From: Lentisphaera marina
GTDB taxonomy: Bacteria; Verrucomicrobiota; Lentisphaeria; Lentisphaerales; Lentisphaeraceae
Direction: 5' to 3'
DNA length: 64,000 nt
Assembly: GCF_028745505.1 (NCBI RefSeq)
Contig: NZ_JAQZZL010000002.1
Span: 372,001 to 436,000 of the forward strand
How positions within the stretch are numbered: position 1 is the first letter of the stretch; the number at the start of each line of letters is the position of its first letter. Position numbers and translations under genes: made by a program. The notes below the pieces were generated by a model. That model saw nothing but the letters and a program-made list of their open reading frames with translations, ran no database searches and was not told the origin of the DNA. This document shows, one piece after another, positions 1 to 10,862 of the stretch.

Positions 1-528
1 GAGTAGTAAAGCTTGATGGTTAATGTCGGATTTGCCAGAAAAGAACTCTTGTAGATTGTGAGCGCGGAGGTCGAATGATTGCACGGGAAGGGCGCCTGAA
101 GATCGGCGTGGAGCGGCGTCAATAATGTGTTCGGCGGGGCCTGCTTTCCAGTCGGGTCCGGTGGCAAAGTGTTCATTCTCATCGATGAGTATTTGGGCCC
201 AGAAACCCTTTGGCATTTTTGGGCGACTGTAGAGGGATAGGTCTGGGGCACTGGCAAGTACAGTGATGTTGTTACGTCCTGATTGGAGTAAGAAAGTTAT
301 GTCTAGGTAGTTAATACTATATAAATCGCCGTTGCCAGCGTGTGGGCCATAAGTGAGGTGCATGCCGTTAACGTAGATATGTGCAAATTCTCCTGCAGCA
401 AACCAGAAGTCAGCCGACATTGGTATTTGCTTTAAATAAAACTCGTAGCTTAAGACGCACTTATTTGATGCGTCAGATTCCCAAATCCAGCTTCCTTCGA
501 AATTTTTGGGGTAGGGGGTAAGTTTCAT
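1..528 (-). CDS. N-terminal part of a glycoside hydrolase, GH78 alpha-L-rhamnosidase-like (runs off the left edge)
   Basis: An open frame of 176 codons starts at an ATG at 528 and is still open at position 1, so only the N-terminus is visible. The visible part has no signal peptide. It reads WIWE near residue 14, then a beta-sandwich-like pattern with YVNG near residue 53, a GP turn, a D-I-T-F-L-L strand and SGRNNITV. This order is typical of the N-terminal sandwich domains of GH78 alpha-L-rhamnosidases, which cut rhamnose from polysaccharides. The catalytic barrel is outside the window, so the activity is inferred. Other large carbohydrate-active enzymes use similar sandwich domains. It is divergent from rpsA. 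Confidence 0.6.
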   Translation of the reverse strand, partial: MKLTPYPKNFEGSWIWESDASNKCVLSYEFYLKQIPMSADFWFAAGEFAHIYVNGMHLTYGPHAGNGDLYSINYLDITFLLQSGRNNITVLASAPDLSLYSRPKMPKGFWAQILIDENEHFATGPDWKAGPAEHIIDAAPRRSSGALPVQSFDLRAHNLQEFFSGKSDINHQALLL

Positions 529-655
529 AGACACTCCAAGATTGTTAATTGTAGCTCAATATACTGTTTGAGGAAAAATATAAATCCTTGAAAATAAAGA
601 TTTTTTAAGAAAATCACTTGAACAACAAGTAAACTTATGTATTTTTCCCGTCCTT

Positions 656-674
656 TTGCCGGATACTCCGGTAT
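656..674 (+). promoter_or_regulatory. Small stem-loop in the rpsA leader
   Basis: A compact hairpin (CCGGA, 3-nt loop, TCCGG, with one or two flanking pairs) lies about 65 bases upstream of the rpsA start. rpsA mRNAs in other bacteria carry structured leaders bound by S1 itself, so an autoregulatory role is conceivable. Only the potential to fold is visible. Confidence 0.25.
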
Positions 675-739
675 TAAGAGATATTGTTAACTATTAAACC
701 CAACGAAGGTTAGTAAGTTTTGATCTTCGAGAATCGTAT

Positions 740-2419
740 ATGGAATTCATAAACATTGATAATATGCCAAGCATGGAAGAATTGTTTGGCTCAGTAGAGA
801 CTAGCACTAAAAATTACCAAGAAGGTAAACTTATCAAAGGCGTAGTCGTTGATAAGAGAGATAATGGTGCATTAATTGACATCAACTATAAAGCAGAAGG
901 TTTTGTTCCTTCAGACGAGTTTAAAGACTGGGATGCTTTAAAAGTAGGTGACGAGCTAGAGGTGTATCTCGAAGCTCTAGAAGATGAAAATAGCATGCCA
1001 GAAATTTCTGTTGCCCGTGCAGAGCTTGAGAAAGCTTGGTCTAACCTCCTCGAGAATACTAACGAAGGTGACCTTATTAAAGGTCTAGTTAAGTACCGTG
1101 TTAAAGGTGGTTTAATTGTTGATGTTGGTGTAGAGGCTTTCCTCCCAGGTTCACATATCGATATTGGTCCAGTTCGCAATTTAGATGATTTCCTCAATCA
1201 AGAGTACGAATTTAAAGTACTTAAGATTAACCAAGATAAAAATAACATCATTATTTCACGTCGTGAACTTCTTGAAGAAGCACGTGAAGAGCAAAAAGAT
1301 GCACTTCTTAAAGTGATCAAAATTGGTGATATTCTTCCTGGTACAGTTAAAAACATTACAGACTTCGGTGCTTTCGTTGACTTAAACGGAATGGATGGCC
1401 TTCTTCATATCACTGATATGAGCTGGGGTCGTATTGCTCACCCATCAGAGATGCTCGCTATTGGCGACACAACTGAAGTAATGATCCTTGACATCGACGA
1501 AGAGAAGAAGCGTGTTTCTTTAGGTCTTAAGCAGAAGAGCTCAGATCCATGGAAAGATATCGCTGGTCGTTACCCACTCGGTAAAAAGATCTCTGGTAAA
1601 GTTGTTAACATCATGCCTTACGGCGCATTCATCGAGTTAGAAGATGGTATCGAAGGTCTTATCCACGTTAGTGAGATGAGTTGGACTAAGCGTATTACTC
1701 GCGCTAGTGATGTTCTAATGATTGGTGAAGAAGTAGAAGCTATCATCTTGGACATCCAAGAAGATACAAGAAAAATTTCACTTGGTCTCCGTCAGACACA
1801 AGATAACCCTTGGGAAGTAATCGCAAAGGATTACCCAATTGGTTCAATTGTTAAAGGTAAAGTTCGCAACCTCACTACTTACGGTGCGTTTGTTGAAATT
1901 AAAGACGATATCGATGGTATGATTCATATCTCTGATATGTCTTGGACTAAGAAAGTTAATAATCCAGCTGAAGTTCTTAAGAAGGGTGACGAAGTTGAGG
2001 CAAAAGTTCTCGATATCGATCCTAACGAACAGCGCATCTCTCTTGGTATCAAGCAACTTGGTTCTGATCCTTGGGATGATATTGAATCTGTATTCCAGAT
2101 CAATTCAACTACTAAAGGTATCGTAACTAAAATTACTGCATACGGTGCTTTTGTTGAACTTGACAATCAGATTGATGGCTTGATTCACATTACTCAACTT
2201 AGCGATAGCAAAGTAGAGAAAGTAAAAGATGTAATCAGCGTTGGTCAAGAAGTTGAAGCAAAGGTTATTAAGATTGATCAGGACGAGCGCCGTATCGGCT
2301 TAAGTCTAAGATCTAAGCCAGTTAGAGTTCCTGTTCAGCAAACTGAGACACAGGGTAACTTCGGTGGCGTTGGTGACATCTTTGATTCAGCTTTAGAAGG
2401 CCTTGATTCAGATAAGTAA
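740..2419 (+). CDS. rpsA: 30S ribosomal protein S1
   Basis: This 559-aa protein holds six S1-type OB folds at about residues 28-97, 113-178, 197-265, 282-350, 367-435 and 452-520. The last four carry the classic YGAF/FGAFV core and the GLIHISxMSW signature. S1 bridges mRNA and the 30S subunit and is needed to translate messages with weak Shine-Dalgarno sequences. Length and six-domain layout match proteobacterial S1. The start has no strong Shine-Dalgarno close to the ATG (GAAGG lies about 30 bases upstream), as is common for rpsA. A two-tier stem-loop separates it from tRNA-Thr downstream. Confidence 0.97.
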   Translation: MEFINIDNMPSMEELFGSVETSTKNYQEGKLIKGVVVDKRDNGALIDINYKAEGFVPSDEFKDWDALKVGDELEVYLEALEDENSMPEISVARAELEKAWSNLLENTNEGDLIKGLVKYRVKGGLIVDVGVEAFLPGSHIDIGPVRNLDDFLNQEYEFKVLKINQDKNNIIISRRELLEEAREEQKDALLKVIKIGDILPGTVKNITDFGAFVDLNGMDGLLHITDMSWGRIAHPSEMLAIGDTTEVMILDIDEEKKRVSLGLKQKSSDPWKDIAGRYPLGKKISGKVVNIMPYGAFIELEDGIEGLIHVSEMSWTKRITRASDVLMIGEEVEAIILDIQEDTRKISLGLRQTQDNPWEVIAKDYPIGSIVKGKVRNLTTYGAFVEIKDDIDGMIHISDMSWTKKVNNPAEVLKKGDEVEAKVLDIDPNEQRISLGIKQLGSDPWDDIESVFQINSTTKGIVTKITAYGAFVELDNQIDGLIHITQLSDSKVEKVKDVISVGQEVEAKVIKIDQDERRIGLSLRSKPVRVPVQQTETQGNFGGVGDIFDSALEGLDSDK

Positions 2420-2436
2420 AATAAATTAATATATAA

Positions 2437-2491
2437 ATTGAGTGGACCGTTTGCAAAAAATTTGCAATCAAGTATTATTGGTTCGCTCAAT
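2437..2491 (+). other. Two-tier stem-loop between rpsA and tRNA-Thr
   Basis: Bases 2437-2448 pair fully with 2480-2491 as RNA (12 pairs, two of them G-U). Inside, TTGCAAA (2451-2457) pairs with TTTGCAA (2461-2467) around an AAA loop. The outer stem ends two bases before the first tRNA base. No T-run follows, so this looks more like a processing or leader structure than an intrinsic terminator. Confidence 0.45.
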
Positions 2492-2493
2492 AA

Positions 2494-2569
<76 letters not shown>

Positions 2570-2602
2570 CTTGAAAAAAACATTAGGTAAGGAAAACTTA
2601 TA

Positions 2603-3799
2603 ATGGCTAAAGAAACATTCGAAAGAACAAAGCCACACCTTAATATTGGTACAATTGGTCACGTTGACCATGGTAAAACAACTTTAACTGCTGCTATCTG
2701 CACTGTCCTTGCTCACGCAGGTGGTGGTGAAGCTAAGGATTACGCAGCTATCGATAACGCTCCAGAAGAGAAGGCTCGTGGTATCACTATCAACACTTCT
2801 CACGTTGAGTACGAAACTGCAAACCGTCACTATGCACACGTTGACTGTCCAGGTCACGCTGACTATGTTAAAAACATGATCACTGGTGCCGCACAAATGG
2901 ACGGCGCTATCCTAGTAATCGCTGCAACAGATGGTCCTATGGCTCAGACTCGTGAGCACATCCTTCTTGCACGTCAGGTTGGTGTACCTTACATCGTAGT
3001 ATTCGTTAACAAAGCTGACCAAGTTGATTACGACGAAGAGATGCTTGAGCTCGTAGAAATGGAAGTTCGTGAACTTCTTTCTGAGTACAAATTCCCTGGT
3101 GATGATCTCCCAGTAATTCCTGGTTCTGCTCTTAAAGCACTTGAGTCTGCTGACTCAACTTCTGATGACGCAAAATGCATCATGGACCTAATGGCTGCTG
3201 TTGATGAATACATCCAAGAGCCAGAGCGCGCTGCTGACAAGCCTTTCCTTATGCCAATTGAAGACGTGTTCTCAATTGAAGGTCGTGGTACTGTTGTTAC
3301 TGGCCGTGTAGAGCGTGGTATCATCAAAGTGAATGACACTGCTGACATCGTTGGTCTTGCTGACACTACTCAAACTACTATTACTGGTATCGAAATGTTC
3401 CGTAAGCTTCTCGACGAAGGTCGTGCAGGTGAAAACGTTGGTGCACTTCTTCGTGGTATCAAGAAAGAAGATGTACAGCGCGGTCAGATCCTTTGTAAGC
3501 CTGGTTCAGTGACTCCTCACACAAAATTCGAAGGTCAAGTATATATCCTCTCTAAAGACGAGGGTGGCCGTCATAAGCCTTTCTTCGCTGGTTACCGTCC
3601 TCAGTTCTACTTCAGAACAACTGACGTAACAGGTGTTATCAATCTCGAAGAAGGTCGCGACATGGTTATGCCTGGTGATGACCTCACAATTACAGCTGAG
3701 CTCATCCAGCCTATCGCTATGGAAGAGCAGCTTCGTTTCGCTATCCGTGAAGGTGGTAGAACTGTTGGCGCAGGTGCTGTTACAAAAATCATCGAATAG
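2603..3799 (+). CDS. tuf: Elongation factor Tu
   Basis: A 398-aa GTPase that delivers aminoacyl-tRNA to the ribosomal A site. The P-loop reads GHVDHGKT near residue 18, the switch II motif DCPGHADY near 80 and the base-specificity motif NKAD near 135; domains 2 and 3 follow to the end. A good Shine-Dalgarno (AGGTAAGGA) precedes the ATG. tRNA-Thr lies just upstream and rpmG just downstream. No tuf follows fusA at 18 kb, so this is the only copy in the window. Confidence 0.98.
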   Translation: MAKETFERTKPHLNIGTIGHVDHGKTTLTAAICTVLAHAGGGEAKDYAAIDNAPEEKARGITINTSHVEYETANRHYAHVDCPGHADYVKNMITGAAQMDGAILVIAATDGPMAQTREHILLARQVGVPYIVVFVNKADQVDYDEEMLELVEMEVRELLSEYKFPGDDLPVIPGSALKALESADSTSDDAKCIMDLMAAVDEYIQEPERAADKPFLMPIEDVFSIEGRGTVVTGRVERGIIKVNDTADIVGLADTTQTTITGIEMFRKLLDEGRAGENVGALLRGIKKEDVQRGQILCKPGSVTPHTKFEGQVYILSKDEGGRHKPFFAGYRPQFYFRTTDVTGVINLEEGRDMVMPGDDLTITAELIQPIAMEEQLRFAIREGGRTVGAGAVTKIIE

Positions 3800-3810
3800 G
3801 TCGGTATACA

Positions 3811-3963
3811 ATGGCACGCGAAATTGTAACTCTACAGTGTACTGAAACTGGCGAGAGAACTTACTCAACTACTAAGAACAAGACCAATACTCCTGGTCGT
3901 CTTGAGAAGAAGAAGTTTAATCCCAAAGTACGCAGACACACACTGTATAGAGAGACCAAGTAA
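3811..3963 (+). CDS. rpmG: 50S ribosomal protein L33
   Basis: A 50-aa basic protein starting [14 protein letters not shown] and ending in [10 protein letters not shown], the usual L33 signature of the large subunit. It has a single cysteine instead of two CxxC pairs, so it is a zinc-free (C-minus) type with a leftover Cys. It lies 11 bases after tuf and just before tRNA-Trp-secE-nusG, a gene order common to many bacteria. Confidence 0.95.
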   Translation: MAREIVTLQCTETGERTYSTTKNKTNTPGRLEKKKFNPKVRRHTLYRETK

Positions 3964-3976
3964 AAATCAAAACTGC

Positions 3977-4052
3977 AGGAGAGTAGCTCAGCTGGTAGAG
4001 CATCGGTCTCCAAAACCGAGGGTCGCAGGTTCGAACCCTGTCTCTCTTGCCA
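3977..4052 (+). tRNA. tRNA-Trp (anticodon CCA)
   Basis: 76 bases with acceptor AGGAGAG/CTCTCTT (one G-U), D-arm GCTC/GAGC, anticodon stem TCGGT/ACCGA with loop CTCCAAA (anticodon CCA), T-loop TTCGAAC, discriminator G and encoded CCA. Its place between rpmG and secE is the conserved bacterial position. Confidence 0.97.
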
Positions 4053-4080
4053 GTTTTTTTAAGTTAATCTGAGGAATAAA

Positions 4081-4269
4081 ATGTCTAATCCAATTAGAAA
4101 AGTAAGTAAGTATACAATCGACGTCGTTGAAGAGCTCAAGCGCTGTTCATGGCCTGGTAAGTCAGAGTTAGTTCAATCTAGCATCCTGGTTCTTATTACA
4201 TGTATTTTGCTCGCAATATTTGTTCAGTTTGCTGATCAGATTCTTCAGACGCTTATTGAATCAATCTAA
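4081..4269 (+). CDS. secE: Preprotein translocase subunit SecE
   Basis: A 62-aa protein with the SecE pattern: an amphipathic stretch ending EELKRCSWPGKSEL (the conserved W-P motif near residue 25) and one hydrophobic segment at about residues 33-57. SecE clamps SecY in the inner-membrane translocon. The short, single-span form is the usual one outside enterobacteria. A Shine-Dalgarno (GAGGAA) precedes the ATG, and it sits in the standard secE-nusG order. Confidence 0.95.
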   Translation: MSNPIRKVSKYTIDVVEELKRCSWPGKSELVQSSILVLITCILLAIFVQFADQILQTLIESI

Positions 4270-4317
4270 ACCGTCTTTTTCATCGGTAACTTAGGTAATA
4301 AAGGAATCATATAAAAA

Positions 4318-4881
4318 ATGGAAAAGCTCGGTCAATGGTATACACTGCAAGCTCTCTCTGGAAAAGAAAATAAAGCTCGTCAAGACTTGGAACGTCGTAT
4401 TGAACAAGATTCAATGCAAGATTCAGTCTTAGAGGTTTTACTTCCAACCGAGAAAGTTACTACAGTGCGCCAGGGTAAGAAAATTACCCAAAATAGAAAG
4501 TTCTATCCCGGTTACCTATTTGTCAATGTTGACCTAATTGACGAAAACGGGATTATGAAAGAAGATGTCTGGCATTTTGTCAAAGATACATACGGCATTA
4601 TAAACTTCCTAGGTGGAGATAATCCAGTAGCTCTTTCTGATGAAGAGATACAAGATATCAAGCGTCAGCTTGAGAAAACCGAAGATGTGGCTAAGCCGAA
4701 AATTGAATACACTGTTGGTGAGATCATCAAAATTAAGGAAGGTCCATTCGAAAGCTTCGAAGGGACCGTTACTGAAGTTGATATCGAGCGCGGCAAGCTT
4801 CAGGTATCTGTTGTAATATTTGGTCGTTCAACTCCAGTAGAAGTTGAATATGATCAAGTAGAAAAAAATGACTTCGACTAG
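4318..4881 (+). CDS. nusG: Transcription termination/antitermination factor NusG
   Basis: A 187-aa protein with the NGN domain at about residues 5-115 (opening WYTLQALSGKENKA) and a C-terminal KOW domain from about 135, with the EGPFESFEGTV signature. NusG binds the RNA polymerase clamp and links it to Rho or the ribosome. Length is typical. It is followed at 37 bases by rplK, as in most bacteria. Confidence 0.97.
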   Translation: MEKLGQWYTLQALSGKENKARQDLERRIEQDSMQDSVLEVLLPTEKVTTVRQGKKITQNRKFYPGYLFVNVDLIDENGIMKEDVWHFVKDTYGIINFLGGDNPVALSDEEIQDIKRQLEKTEDVAKPKIEYTVGEIIKIKEGPFESFEGTVTEVDIERGKLQVSVVIFGRSTPVEVEYDQVEKNDFD

Positions 4882-4918
4882 GTCCATTAGTCAATTTATT
4901 ATCTGTTAAGGGAAGGAT

Positions 4919-5344
4919 ATGGCTAAAAAAGTAAAAGGATACATAAGACTCCAAATTCCAGCTGGTAAGGCGAACCCGGCTCCGCCAGTGGGACCTGCGC
5001 TTGGTGCACAGGGTGTGAACATTATGGAATTCTGTAAAGCATTTAACGCTCAAACTCAGAGCGAAGCAGGAATGATTATTCCTGTTGTGATTACAGTTTT
5101 TCAAGATCGTTCTTTCACATTCATCACCAAATCGCCTCCCGCTCCTGTACTTATTAAAAAGTACGCTGGCTTAGCTTCCGGTTCACAAAAACCTGGCACT
5201 GGATTTGTAGGAAAAATCTCTGTAGATCAACTCAAAGAAATCTACGAGATCAAGAAGAAAGATATGAAAGCTAACACAGAAGAAGCAGCCATTAGAATGC
5301 TAGAAGGCACTTGCCGCAGCATGGGTGTGGAGGTTGTATCATGA
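4919..5344 (+). CDS. rplK: 50S ribosomal protein L11
   Basis: This 141-aa protein has the L11 N-terminal motif [16 protein letters not shown] at about residues 14-29 and the C-terminal rRNA-binding half with GTCRSMGV. L11 forms the GTPase-associated centre with L10 and L7/L12. Its stop overlaps the rplA start by four bases (ATGA), which suggests translational coupling of L11 and L1. Confidence 0.98.
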   Translation: MAKKVKGYIRLQIPAGKANPAPPVGPALGAQGVNIMEFCKAFNAQTQSEAGMIIPVVITVFQDRSFTFITKSPPAPVLIKKYAGLASGSQKPGTGFVGKISVDQLKEIYEIKKKDMKANTEEAAIRMLEGTCRSMGVEVVS

Positions 5345-6030
5345 AGCGTTCAAAACTTTATAATGCAAGACTCGAAAAAGTAGATATCAACAAAGCTTAC
5401 AACTTTAAAGAAGCATTTGAGACTCTCAAATCACTTCCAGCTGTAAAATTTGATGAATCAGTTGATATCGCTTTCAAATTGGGTATTGATACCAGACAAC
5501 CAGAACAGAACGTTCGTGGAGCTCTTTCGCTTCCTAACGGTACTGGTAAAAACGTAACAGTTGTAGTTATCGCAGACGGTAATAGCGCAGACGAAGCAAA
5601 AGCTGCTGGTGCTGACTATGCTGGTTTCGACGATATGGTTGCGAAAATTAAAGATGGTTGGTTAGACTTTGACGTTCTTATTGCTACTCCTGCAGCAATG
5701 AGTAAAGTACGTACTTTAGGTCGTGTTTTAGGCCCACGTGGTTTAATGCCGAATCCTAAGACGGGTACAGTTACAGATGATGTAGCTGCAGCTGTTAAAG
5801 CATCTAAAGGTGGTCGTGTTGAGTACCGTGCAGACAAAGGTGGAGCTACTCACGTTCTCGTTGGAAAACTTTCCTTCGATGCAGAAAAGCTTACTGAAAA
5901 TGCACAAGCAATTGTTGACGCAATCGTTAAAGCTCGCCCATCAGCTACAAAAGGCACTTACGTAGTAAGCTGCAGTGTAAGTAGCACAATGAGCCCTGGT
6001 CTAAAAATTGATCTTAAGGACTTAGCGTAA
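5341..6030 (+). CDS. rplA: 50S ribosomal protein L1
   Basis: A 229-aa protein of the L1 stalk. The start is set at the ATG at 5341 that overlaps the rplK stop; an in-frame upstream start at 5311 would only add residues read through rplK. Recognisable are [14 protein letters not shown] near residue 40 and the rRNA-binding [18 protein letters not shown] near 125. In other bacteria L1 also represses its own L11-L1 message. Confidence 0.98.
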   Translation: MKRSKLYNARLEKVDINKAYNFKEAFETLKSLPAVKFDESVDIAFKLGIDTRQPEQNVRGALSLPNGTGKNVTVVVIADGNSADEAKAAGADYAGFDDMVAKIKDGWLDFDVLIATPAAMSKVRTLGRVLGPRGLMPNPKTGTVTDDVAAAVKASKGGRVEYRADKGGATHVLVGKLSFDAEKLTENAQAIVDAIVKARPSATKGTYVVSCSVSSTMSPGLKIDLKDLA

Positions 6031-6032
6031 CC

Positions 6033-6548
6033 ATGAGACAAGAAAAAACTATTCTAGTTGACCATATCCAAACTATTTTGGATGAGTCTAATAATTTCTT
6101 TCTTATCTCGTATATGGGACTTAATGTTTCACAACTCGAAGAACTCAAGATTGAGTTAAAAGGAAGTGAAGCAACTCTCCAGGTTCATAAAAATACGCTC
6201 ATTAAGAAAGCCGCTGAAGGAAAACCTTACAGTGAACTTACTAATTTAGAACTAACTGGTGGCACAGCAATCGTATGTGGTTCAGGAGAACCCGCTGATG
6301 TAGCCAAAACTATCAAAAAGTTTGCTAAAGACAACGAAGCCGTATCATTCAAGGCAGCTTTTGTAGATGGTGAAGTATTAGATGCAGACACATCCCTATC
6401 AGTAGCGGATATGCTCACTAAAGATCAAGCCCGTGCTCAATTGCTCGGTCTTCTTAATCAAGTGCCTACAAGCCTTGTTAGAGTTCTTGATCAGAAAGCA
6501 GCTAGTATTGTATACGTTCTTAACGCAATTGTCGAAAAAAATAAATAA
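6033..6548 (+). CDS. rplJ: 50S ribosomal protein L10
   Basis: A 171-aa protein starting two bases after the rplA stop. It has the L10 N-terminal RNA-binding domain (YMGLNVSQLEELK, HKNTLIKKA) and a C-terminal helix that anchors L7/L12 dimers. A Shine-Dalgarno AAGGA lies about 14 bases before the ATG, inside rplA. L10 with L7/L12 recruits translation factors. Confidence 0.97.
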   Translation: MRQEKTILVDHIQTILDESNNFFLISYMGLNVSQLEELKIELKGSEATLQVHKNTLIKKAAEGKPYSELTNLELTGGTAIVCGSGEPADVAKTIKKFAKDNEAVSFKAAFVDGEVLDADTSLSVADMLTKDQARAQLLGLLNQVPTSLVRVLDQKAASIVYVLNAIVEKNK

Positions 6549-6560
6549 AGGATTAATAAA

Positions 6561-6959
6561 ATGTCTGAAGTTGTATTATCAGAAGCACATGAAGCTCTCG
6601 TTTCTTCTATCGAAGGAATGACAGTACTCGAACTTACTAACCTCGTTAAAGCTCTTGAAGATCGCCTCGGCGTATCTGCAGCTGCTCCTGTTGCTGTTGC
6701 AGCAGCTGGTGCTGGTGCTGCTCCTGCAGAAGCTGCAGAAGAAAAGACTGAGTTTGACGTAGTACTTGCAGCATACCCTGCTGACAAGAAAATCGCTGTA
6801 ATTAAAGTTGTACGCGCTGCAACTGGTCTTGGTCTTAAAGACGCAAAAGATCTAGTTGAAGGTGCTCCTAAGACTCTTAAAGAAGCTGCAGCTAAAGATG
6901 AAGCTGACAAAATCAAAAAAGATCTTGAGGAAGCAGGTGCAACTGTTGAACTTAAATAA
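6561..6959 (+). CDS. rplL: 50S ribosomal protein L7/L12
   Basis: A 132-aa acidic protein: N-terminal dimerisation helices, an Ala-rich hinge at about residues 38-60, and a C-terminal factor-binding domain with [18 protein letters not shown] and [15 protein letters not shown]. It forms the flexible stalk that binds EF-Tu and EF-G. A GGATT Shine-Dalgarno precedes the start. The hairpin at 6991 separates it from rpoB. Confidence 0.98.
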   Translation: MSEVVLSEAHEALVSSIEGMTVLELTNLVKALEDRLGVSAAAPVAVAAAGAGAAPAEAAEEKTEFDVVLAAYPADKKIAVIKVVRAATGLGLKDAKDLVEGAPKTLKEAAAKDEADKIKKDLEEAGATVELK

Positions 6960-6990
6960 TTTAAGTTTACATATAGCATAAAAAACTCAC

Positions 6991-7031
6991 AGTAGGGACC
7001 GGTCTAATCCGGTTCCTACTTTTCTTATTTT
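6991..7031 (+). terminator. Intrinsic terminator/attenuator between rplL and rpoB
   Basis: A 12-bp stem (6991-7002 with 7009-7020, one G-U) around a 6-base loop is followed by TTTTCTTATTTT. In E. coli a partial terminator at this same place lowers rpoBC transcription relative to the ribosomal genes; the same role is inferred here. Confidence 0.85.
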
Positions 7032-7062
7032 AATCCTTTAAGCCCGTGCAAGGTTACAACTT

Positions 7063-10000
7063 ATGGCAATTCGTCAAAACTTTGGAAAACTTGAAGAAGT
7101 TATCGATACTCCAGATTTGATTTCTGTTCAGCTTGAATCATTCAAAGAATTTTTACAGGAAACGACTAATCCGGAAAGTCGCGAAAAAAGAGGTCTCCAA
7201 GAGGCTTTCAGCGAAATTTTCCCAATTAAGAGCTTCGATGAAAACTGTATTTTAAATTTTGTCAAATATGAAATTGGCATCCCAAATGTAAACATGTATG
7301 ATTGCCTAAAGGATGGCGAAAGCTACCAAGCTGGACTTCACGTTACATTCGAATTAGAAATTAAAGATGAAAACGGTAAATCCGAACTTTTTGAAGAACG
7401 CGTATTTATGGGTGATATCCCCGTAATGACGCCCCGCGCAACTTTCATCATTAATGGCGCAGAACGTGTAATCATTAGTCAGCTTCATAGAACGCCTGGC
7501 ATCTGCTTTGAAGCAGGTAAATCTACAAGTAACAAAACTCTTTATTCTTTCAGAATTATTCCAGATCGCGGTTCTTGGATGGAAGTCCAGTATGATAACC
7601 ACGACCTAATTTATATTTTCATGGATCGTCGTCGTAGACGTCGTAAATTCCTAATCAGTACTTTCCTACGCGCTGTGTATAGCGAAAGTAACTACGATCT
7701 TCTAGATTGTGTGTATGGCGTACAAAACGTAACAGTTGCATCGCTCGCAAAAGACGAAAGCACTCTAGCAGAAAAAATTCTTGTCGATGACATTACAGAT
7801 GAATCTGGTACTCTAATTGCTAAAACTTTAGAGCCACTTTCGTCTTCAATCTTAGACCTCGTAAAAGATGCTGGCGTTAAAAAGCTAGATATCGTTGATA
7901 CTGCTGAACTCGGTACAACTTTCATTACGAATCTTGAAAAAGACCCAACAACTAATCGTGAAGATGCACTTAAGTACATCTACAAAAAAATGCGTCCTGG
8001 TGATCCTGCAAGTATTGAAAATGCTCAGGGTTTACTCAACCGTTTATTCTTCGACCTCAAATCTTACGATTTAGGTAAAGTTGGTCGTTACAAGATTCAG
8101 CAACGTTTACGTAATGCTTTTGATGGTGATCAGTTTAAATCAAAAGATTTACCTTTGCCAACTGATGAGCGTACTTTAACTCCATCAGACATGGTAGCAG
8201 CAACTATTACTCTAATGAAAATCAAAAACACTCATGGTAGAGTTGATGATATTGATCATTTGGGTAGTCGTCGTGTGCGTACTGTTGGCGAGTTGGTGCA
8301 AAATCAATTCCGTTCAGGTCTTAGCCGCACAGAGCGTCTTATTCGTGAGCGTATGACTCTTTATGATAAGAACAGCACGACAATTATGCCGTCTAAGCTT
8401 ATCAATCCAAAAGCACTCCAAAGTGTAGTCCGCGATTTCTTTGGTCGTTCACAACTTTCTCAGTTCATGGATCAAACAAACCCACTCGCAGAACTTACTG
8501 CTAAGCGTCGTCTTTCAGCCTTAGGCCCAGGTGGTTTAAGTCGTGAGCGTGCTGGTTTTGAAGTTCGAGATGTTCACTCATCACACTATGGTAGAATCTG
8601 TCCTATTGAGACTCCAGAGGGTCCAAATATTGGTCTTATTTCTTCACTTGCGTGTTACGCAAAAATCAACCCCTACGGTTTCATCGAGACACCTTACCGT
8701 AAAGTTATTGACGGTAAAGTAACTGAAGAGATTGAATACGTTACAGGTGATATTGAAGAAGATTTCGTTGTAGCTCAGGCAAACACAGTTCTTAATGACG
8801 ACAAGACTCTTGCAGAAGAATATGTTCTTGCTCGTACTGAAGGTGACTCGGTTGAATCTGAAAAAGATACAGTGACTCACATGGACGTTAGTCCTAAACA
8901 GTTGATTTCTCCTGCAACAGGTTGTATTCCCTTTATTGAACACGATGATGCGAACCGCGCACTGATGGGTTCGAACATGCAACGTCAAGCTGTACCACTT
9001 CTCAAGCCTGATTCACCACTTGTTGGTACAGGTATGGAAGCACTCGTTGCTAAAGGTTCCAGAGCGGTACTTACATCACAAATTGATGGCATTGTAGCAA
9101 GTTCTGTTTCTGATAAGATCATTATCACAAAAGACGGTGTTCTTAAAGATGAAGAAGATTTAAAACCTGAGAACATCTACCCACTTTATAAGTTCATGAG
9201 ATCAAACTCATCTACTTGCATGAACCAGAAGCCACTTGTTAAAGCTGGCGATGTAGTTAAAGCTGGCGATGTAATTGCAGATGGTTTCGGTACTGATAAC
9301 GGTGAGCTTGCTCTCGGTCAAAATGTACTCGTAGCATTCATGCCTTGGTGTGGTTATAACTTTGAGGATGCGATTATTATCTCTGAACGCCTTGTTCAAG
9401 ATGACGTCTTCACTTCAATTCACATTGCAGAAGCAAGCATCCAAGCACGTGATACTAAATTAGGTCCAGAAGAAATTACTCGCGACACACCAAATGTTGG
9501 TGAAGAAGCACTTCGTAACCTCGGTCCAGAAGGTGTAATCCGTCTTGGTTCTGAAGTTGGCCCTGGTGATATCCTTGTTGGTAAAATCACTCCTAAGTCT
9601 GAAACTGAACTTGCTCCAGAAGAACGTCTTCTCCGCGCAATTTTCGGTGACAAAGCTGCTGATGTAAAAGATTCGTCGCTTTATGTTCCTTCTAGTACTT
9701 CTGGTATTGTAATGGATATTCGCGTAGATCGCAAAATCGATCCAACTAAAGCTGCAGTAACTAAGAGTGACCTCAAGCGTAAGCGTAAAGAAATCGATGC
9801 TGAATACAAAGTTCAGTACAACGAATTCCTCGAAGACCTCGCTGAAAAACTCGGTGCTATCCTCCTAGGTTCTAAGCTTTCAAACGACATAGTATCTAAA
9901 GATGGTAAAGAAACTATTATTGTTCCAGCAAATCGTAAAATCACGAAAGTACTTCTTAGAAAACTTTCTGCTCAGCACGATAACTACACAATGATTGATT

Positions 10001-10854
10001 CTCCAGCTAAATCGCAAATCGATGAAGTTATGGACAACTTCAAACCACGTCTCAACGATATTCGTCTTCGTAATTCCGAAAAAATCGATCAACTCGATGA
10101 CGAAAATGGTCAAGAGCGCGGCGTAATCAAATCAGTGAAAGTTTATATCGCTTCTAAGCGTAAGATTTCTGTTGGTGATAAAATGGCTGGCCGTCACGGT
10201 AACAAAGGTATTATCTCTAATATCGTACCAAAGTCAGACATGCCATTCATGAAAGACGGTACAGTTGTTGATATTATCCTTAACCCACTCGGTGTACCAT
10301 CACGTATGAACGTTGGTCAGATTCTCGAGACTCACTTGGGTATGGCAGCAAACCGCATGGGTATCAAAATTGCTACTCCTGTATTCGATGGTTGCCCAGA
10401 GTCAAAAATCAACGACATGTTAGAAGAAGTTGGCTATGATCGCGACGGTAAGGCTCGTCTTTATGATGGTCGTACTGGTAACTCATTTGATCAGCGTATC
10501 ACAGTTGGTATGATCTACATGCTTAAACTTGATCACCTTGTCGTTAACAAAATTCACGCACGTGCGGTTGGTCCTTACTCATTGGTTACACAACAGCCTC
10601 TTGGTGGTAAAGCTCAACACGGTGGTCAGCGTTTCGGTGAAATGGAAGTATGGGCACTCGAAGCTTATGGTGCCGCTTATACACTTCAGGAAATGCTCAC
10701 AGTTAAATCCGATGACGTTGAAGGTAGAACTCGTATCTATGAGTCAATTGTTCGCGGTGACAACACTTTAGTAGCCGGCTTGCCGGAATCATTTAATGTA
10801 TTGATGAAAGAGATGATGAGTCTCTGTCTTGATATTCGTCTTAGAAAGGAATAG
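7063..10854 (+). CDS. rpoB: DNA-directed RNA polymerase subunit beta
   Basis: A 1263-aa subunit with the usual beta landmarks: the rifampicin region from about residue 460 ([13 protein letters not shown]), the [18 protein letters not shown] and [11 protein letters not shown] motifs, and [14 protein letters not shown] and [22 protein letters not shown] near the C-terminus. With beta-prime it forms the catalytic core. Residue 480, which by eye aligns with E. coli His526 in the rifampicin pocket, is alanine (codon GCT at 8500-8502). rpoC follows at 8 bases. Confidence 0.99.
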   Translation: MAIRQNFGKLEEVIDTPDLISVQLESFKEFLQETTNPESREKRGLQEAFSEIFPIKSFDENCILNFVKYEIGIPNVNMYDCLKDGESYQAGLHVTFELEIKDENGKSELFEERVFMGDIPVMTPRATFIINGAERVIISQLHRTPGICFEAGKSTSNKTLYSFRIIPDRGSWMEVQYDNHDLIYIFMDRRRRRRKFLISTFLRAVYSESNYDLLDCVYGVQNVTVASLAKDESTLAEKILVDDITDESGTLIAKTLEPLSSSILDLVKDAGVKKLDIVDTAELGTTFITNLEKDPTTNREDALKYIYKKMRPGDPASIENAQGLLNRLFFDLKSYDLGKVGRYKIQQRLRNAFDGDQFKSKDLPLPTDERTLTPSDMVAATITLMKIKNTHGRVDDIDHLGSRRVRTVGELVQNQFRSGLSRTERLIRERMTLYDKNSTTIMPSKLINPKALQSVVRDFFGRSQLSQFMDQTNPLAELTAKRRLSALGPGGLSRERAGFEVRDVHSSHYGRICPIETPEGPNIGLISSLACYAKINPYGFIETPYRKVIDGKVTEEIEYVTGDIEEDFVVAQANTVLNDDKTLAEEYVLARTEGDSVESEKDTVTHMDVSPKQLISPATGCIPFIEHDDANRALMGSNMQRQAVPLLKPDSPLVGTGMEALVAKGSRAVLTSQIDGIVASSVSDKIIITKDGVLKDEEDLKPENIYPLYKFMRSNSSTCMNQKPLVKAGDVVKAGDVIADGFGTDNGELALGQNVLVAFMPWCGYNFEDAIIISERLVQDDVFTSIHIAEASIQARDTKLGPEEITRDTPNVGEEALRNLGPEGVIRLGSEVGPGDILVGKITPKSETELAPEERLLRAIFGDKAADVKDSSLYVPSSTSGIVMDIRVDRKIDPTKAAVTKSDLKRKRKEIDAEYKVQYNEFLEDLAEKLGAILLGSKLSNDIVSKDGKETIIVPANRKITKVLLRKLSAQHDNYTMIDSPAKSQIDEVMDNFKPRLNDIRLRNSEKIDQLDDENGQERGVIKSVKVYIASKRKISVGDKMAGRHGNKGIISNIVPKSDMPFMKDGTVVDIILNPLGVPSRMNVGQILETHLGMAANRMGIKIATPVFDGCPESKINDMLEEVGYDRDGKARLYDGRTGNSFDQRITVGMIYMLKLDHLVVNKIHARAVGPYSLVTQQPLGGKAQHGGQRFGEMEVWALEAYGAAYTLQEMLTVKSDDVEGRTRIYESIVRGDNTLVAGLPESFNVLMKEMMSLCLDIRLRKE

Positions 10855-10862
10855 GAAATAAT

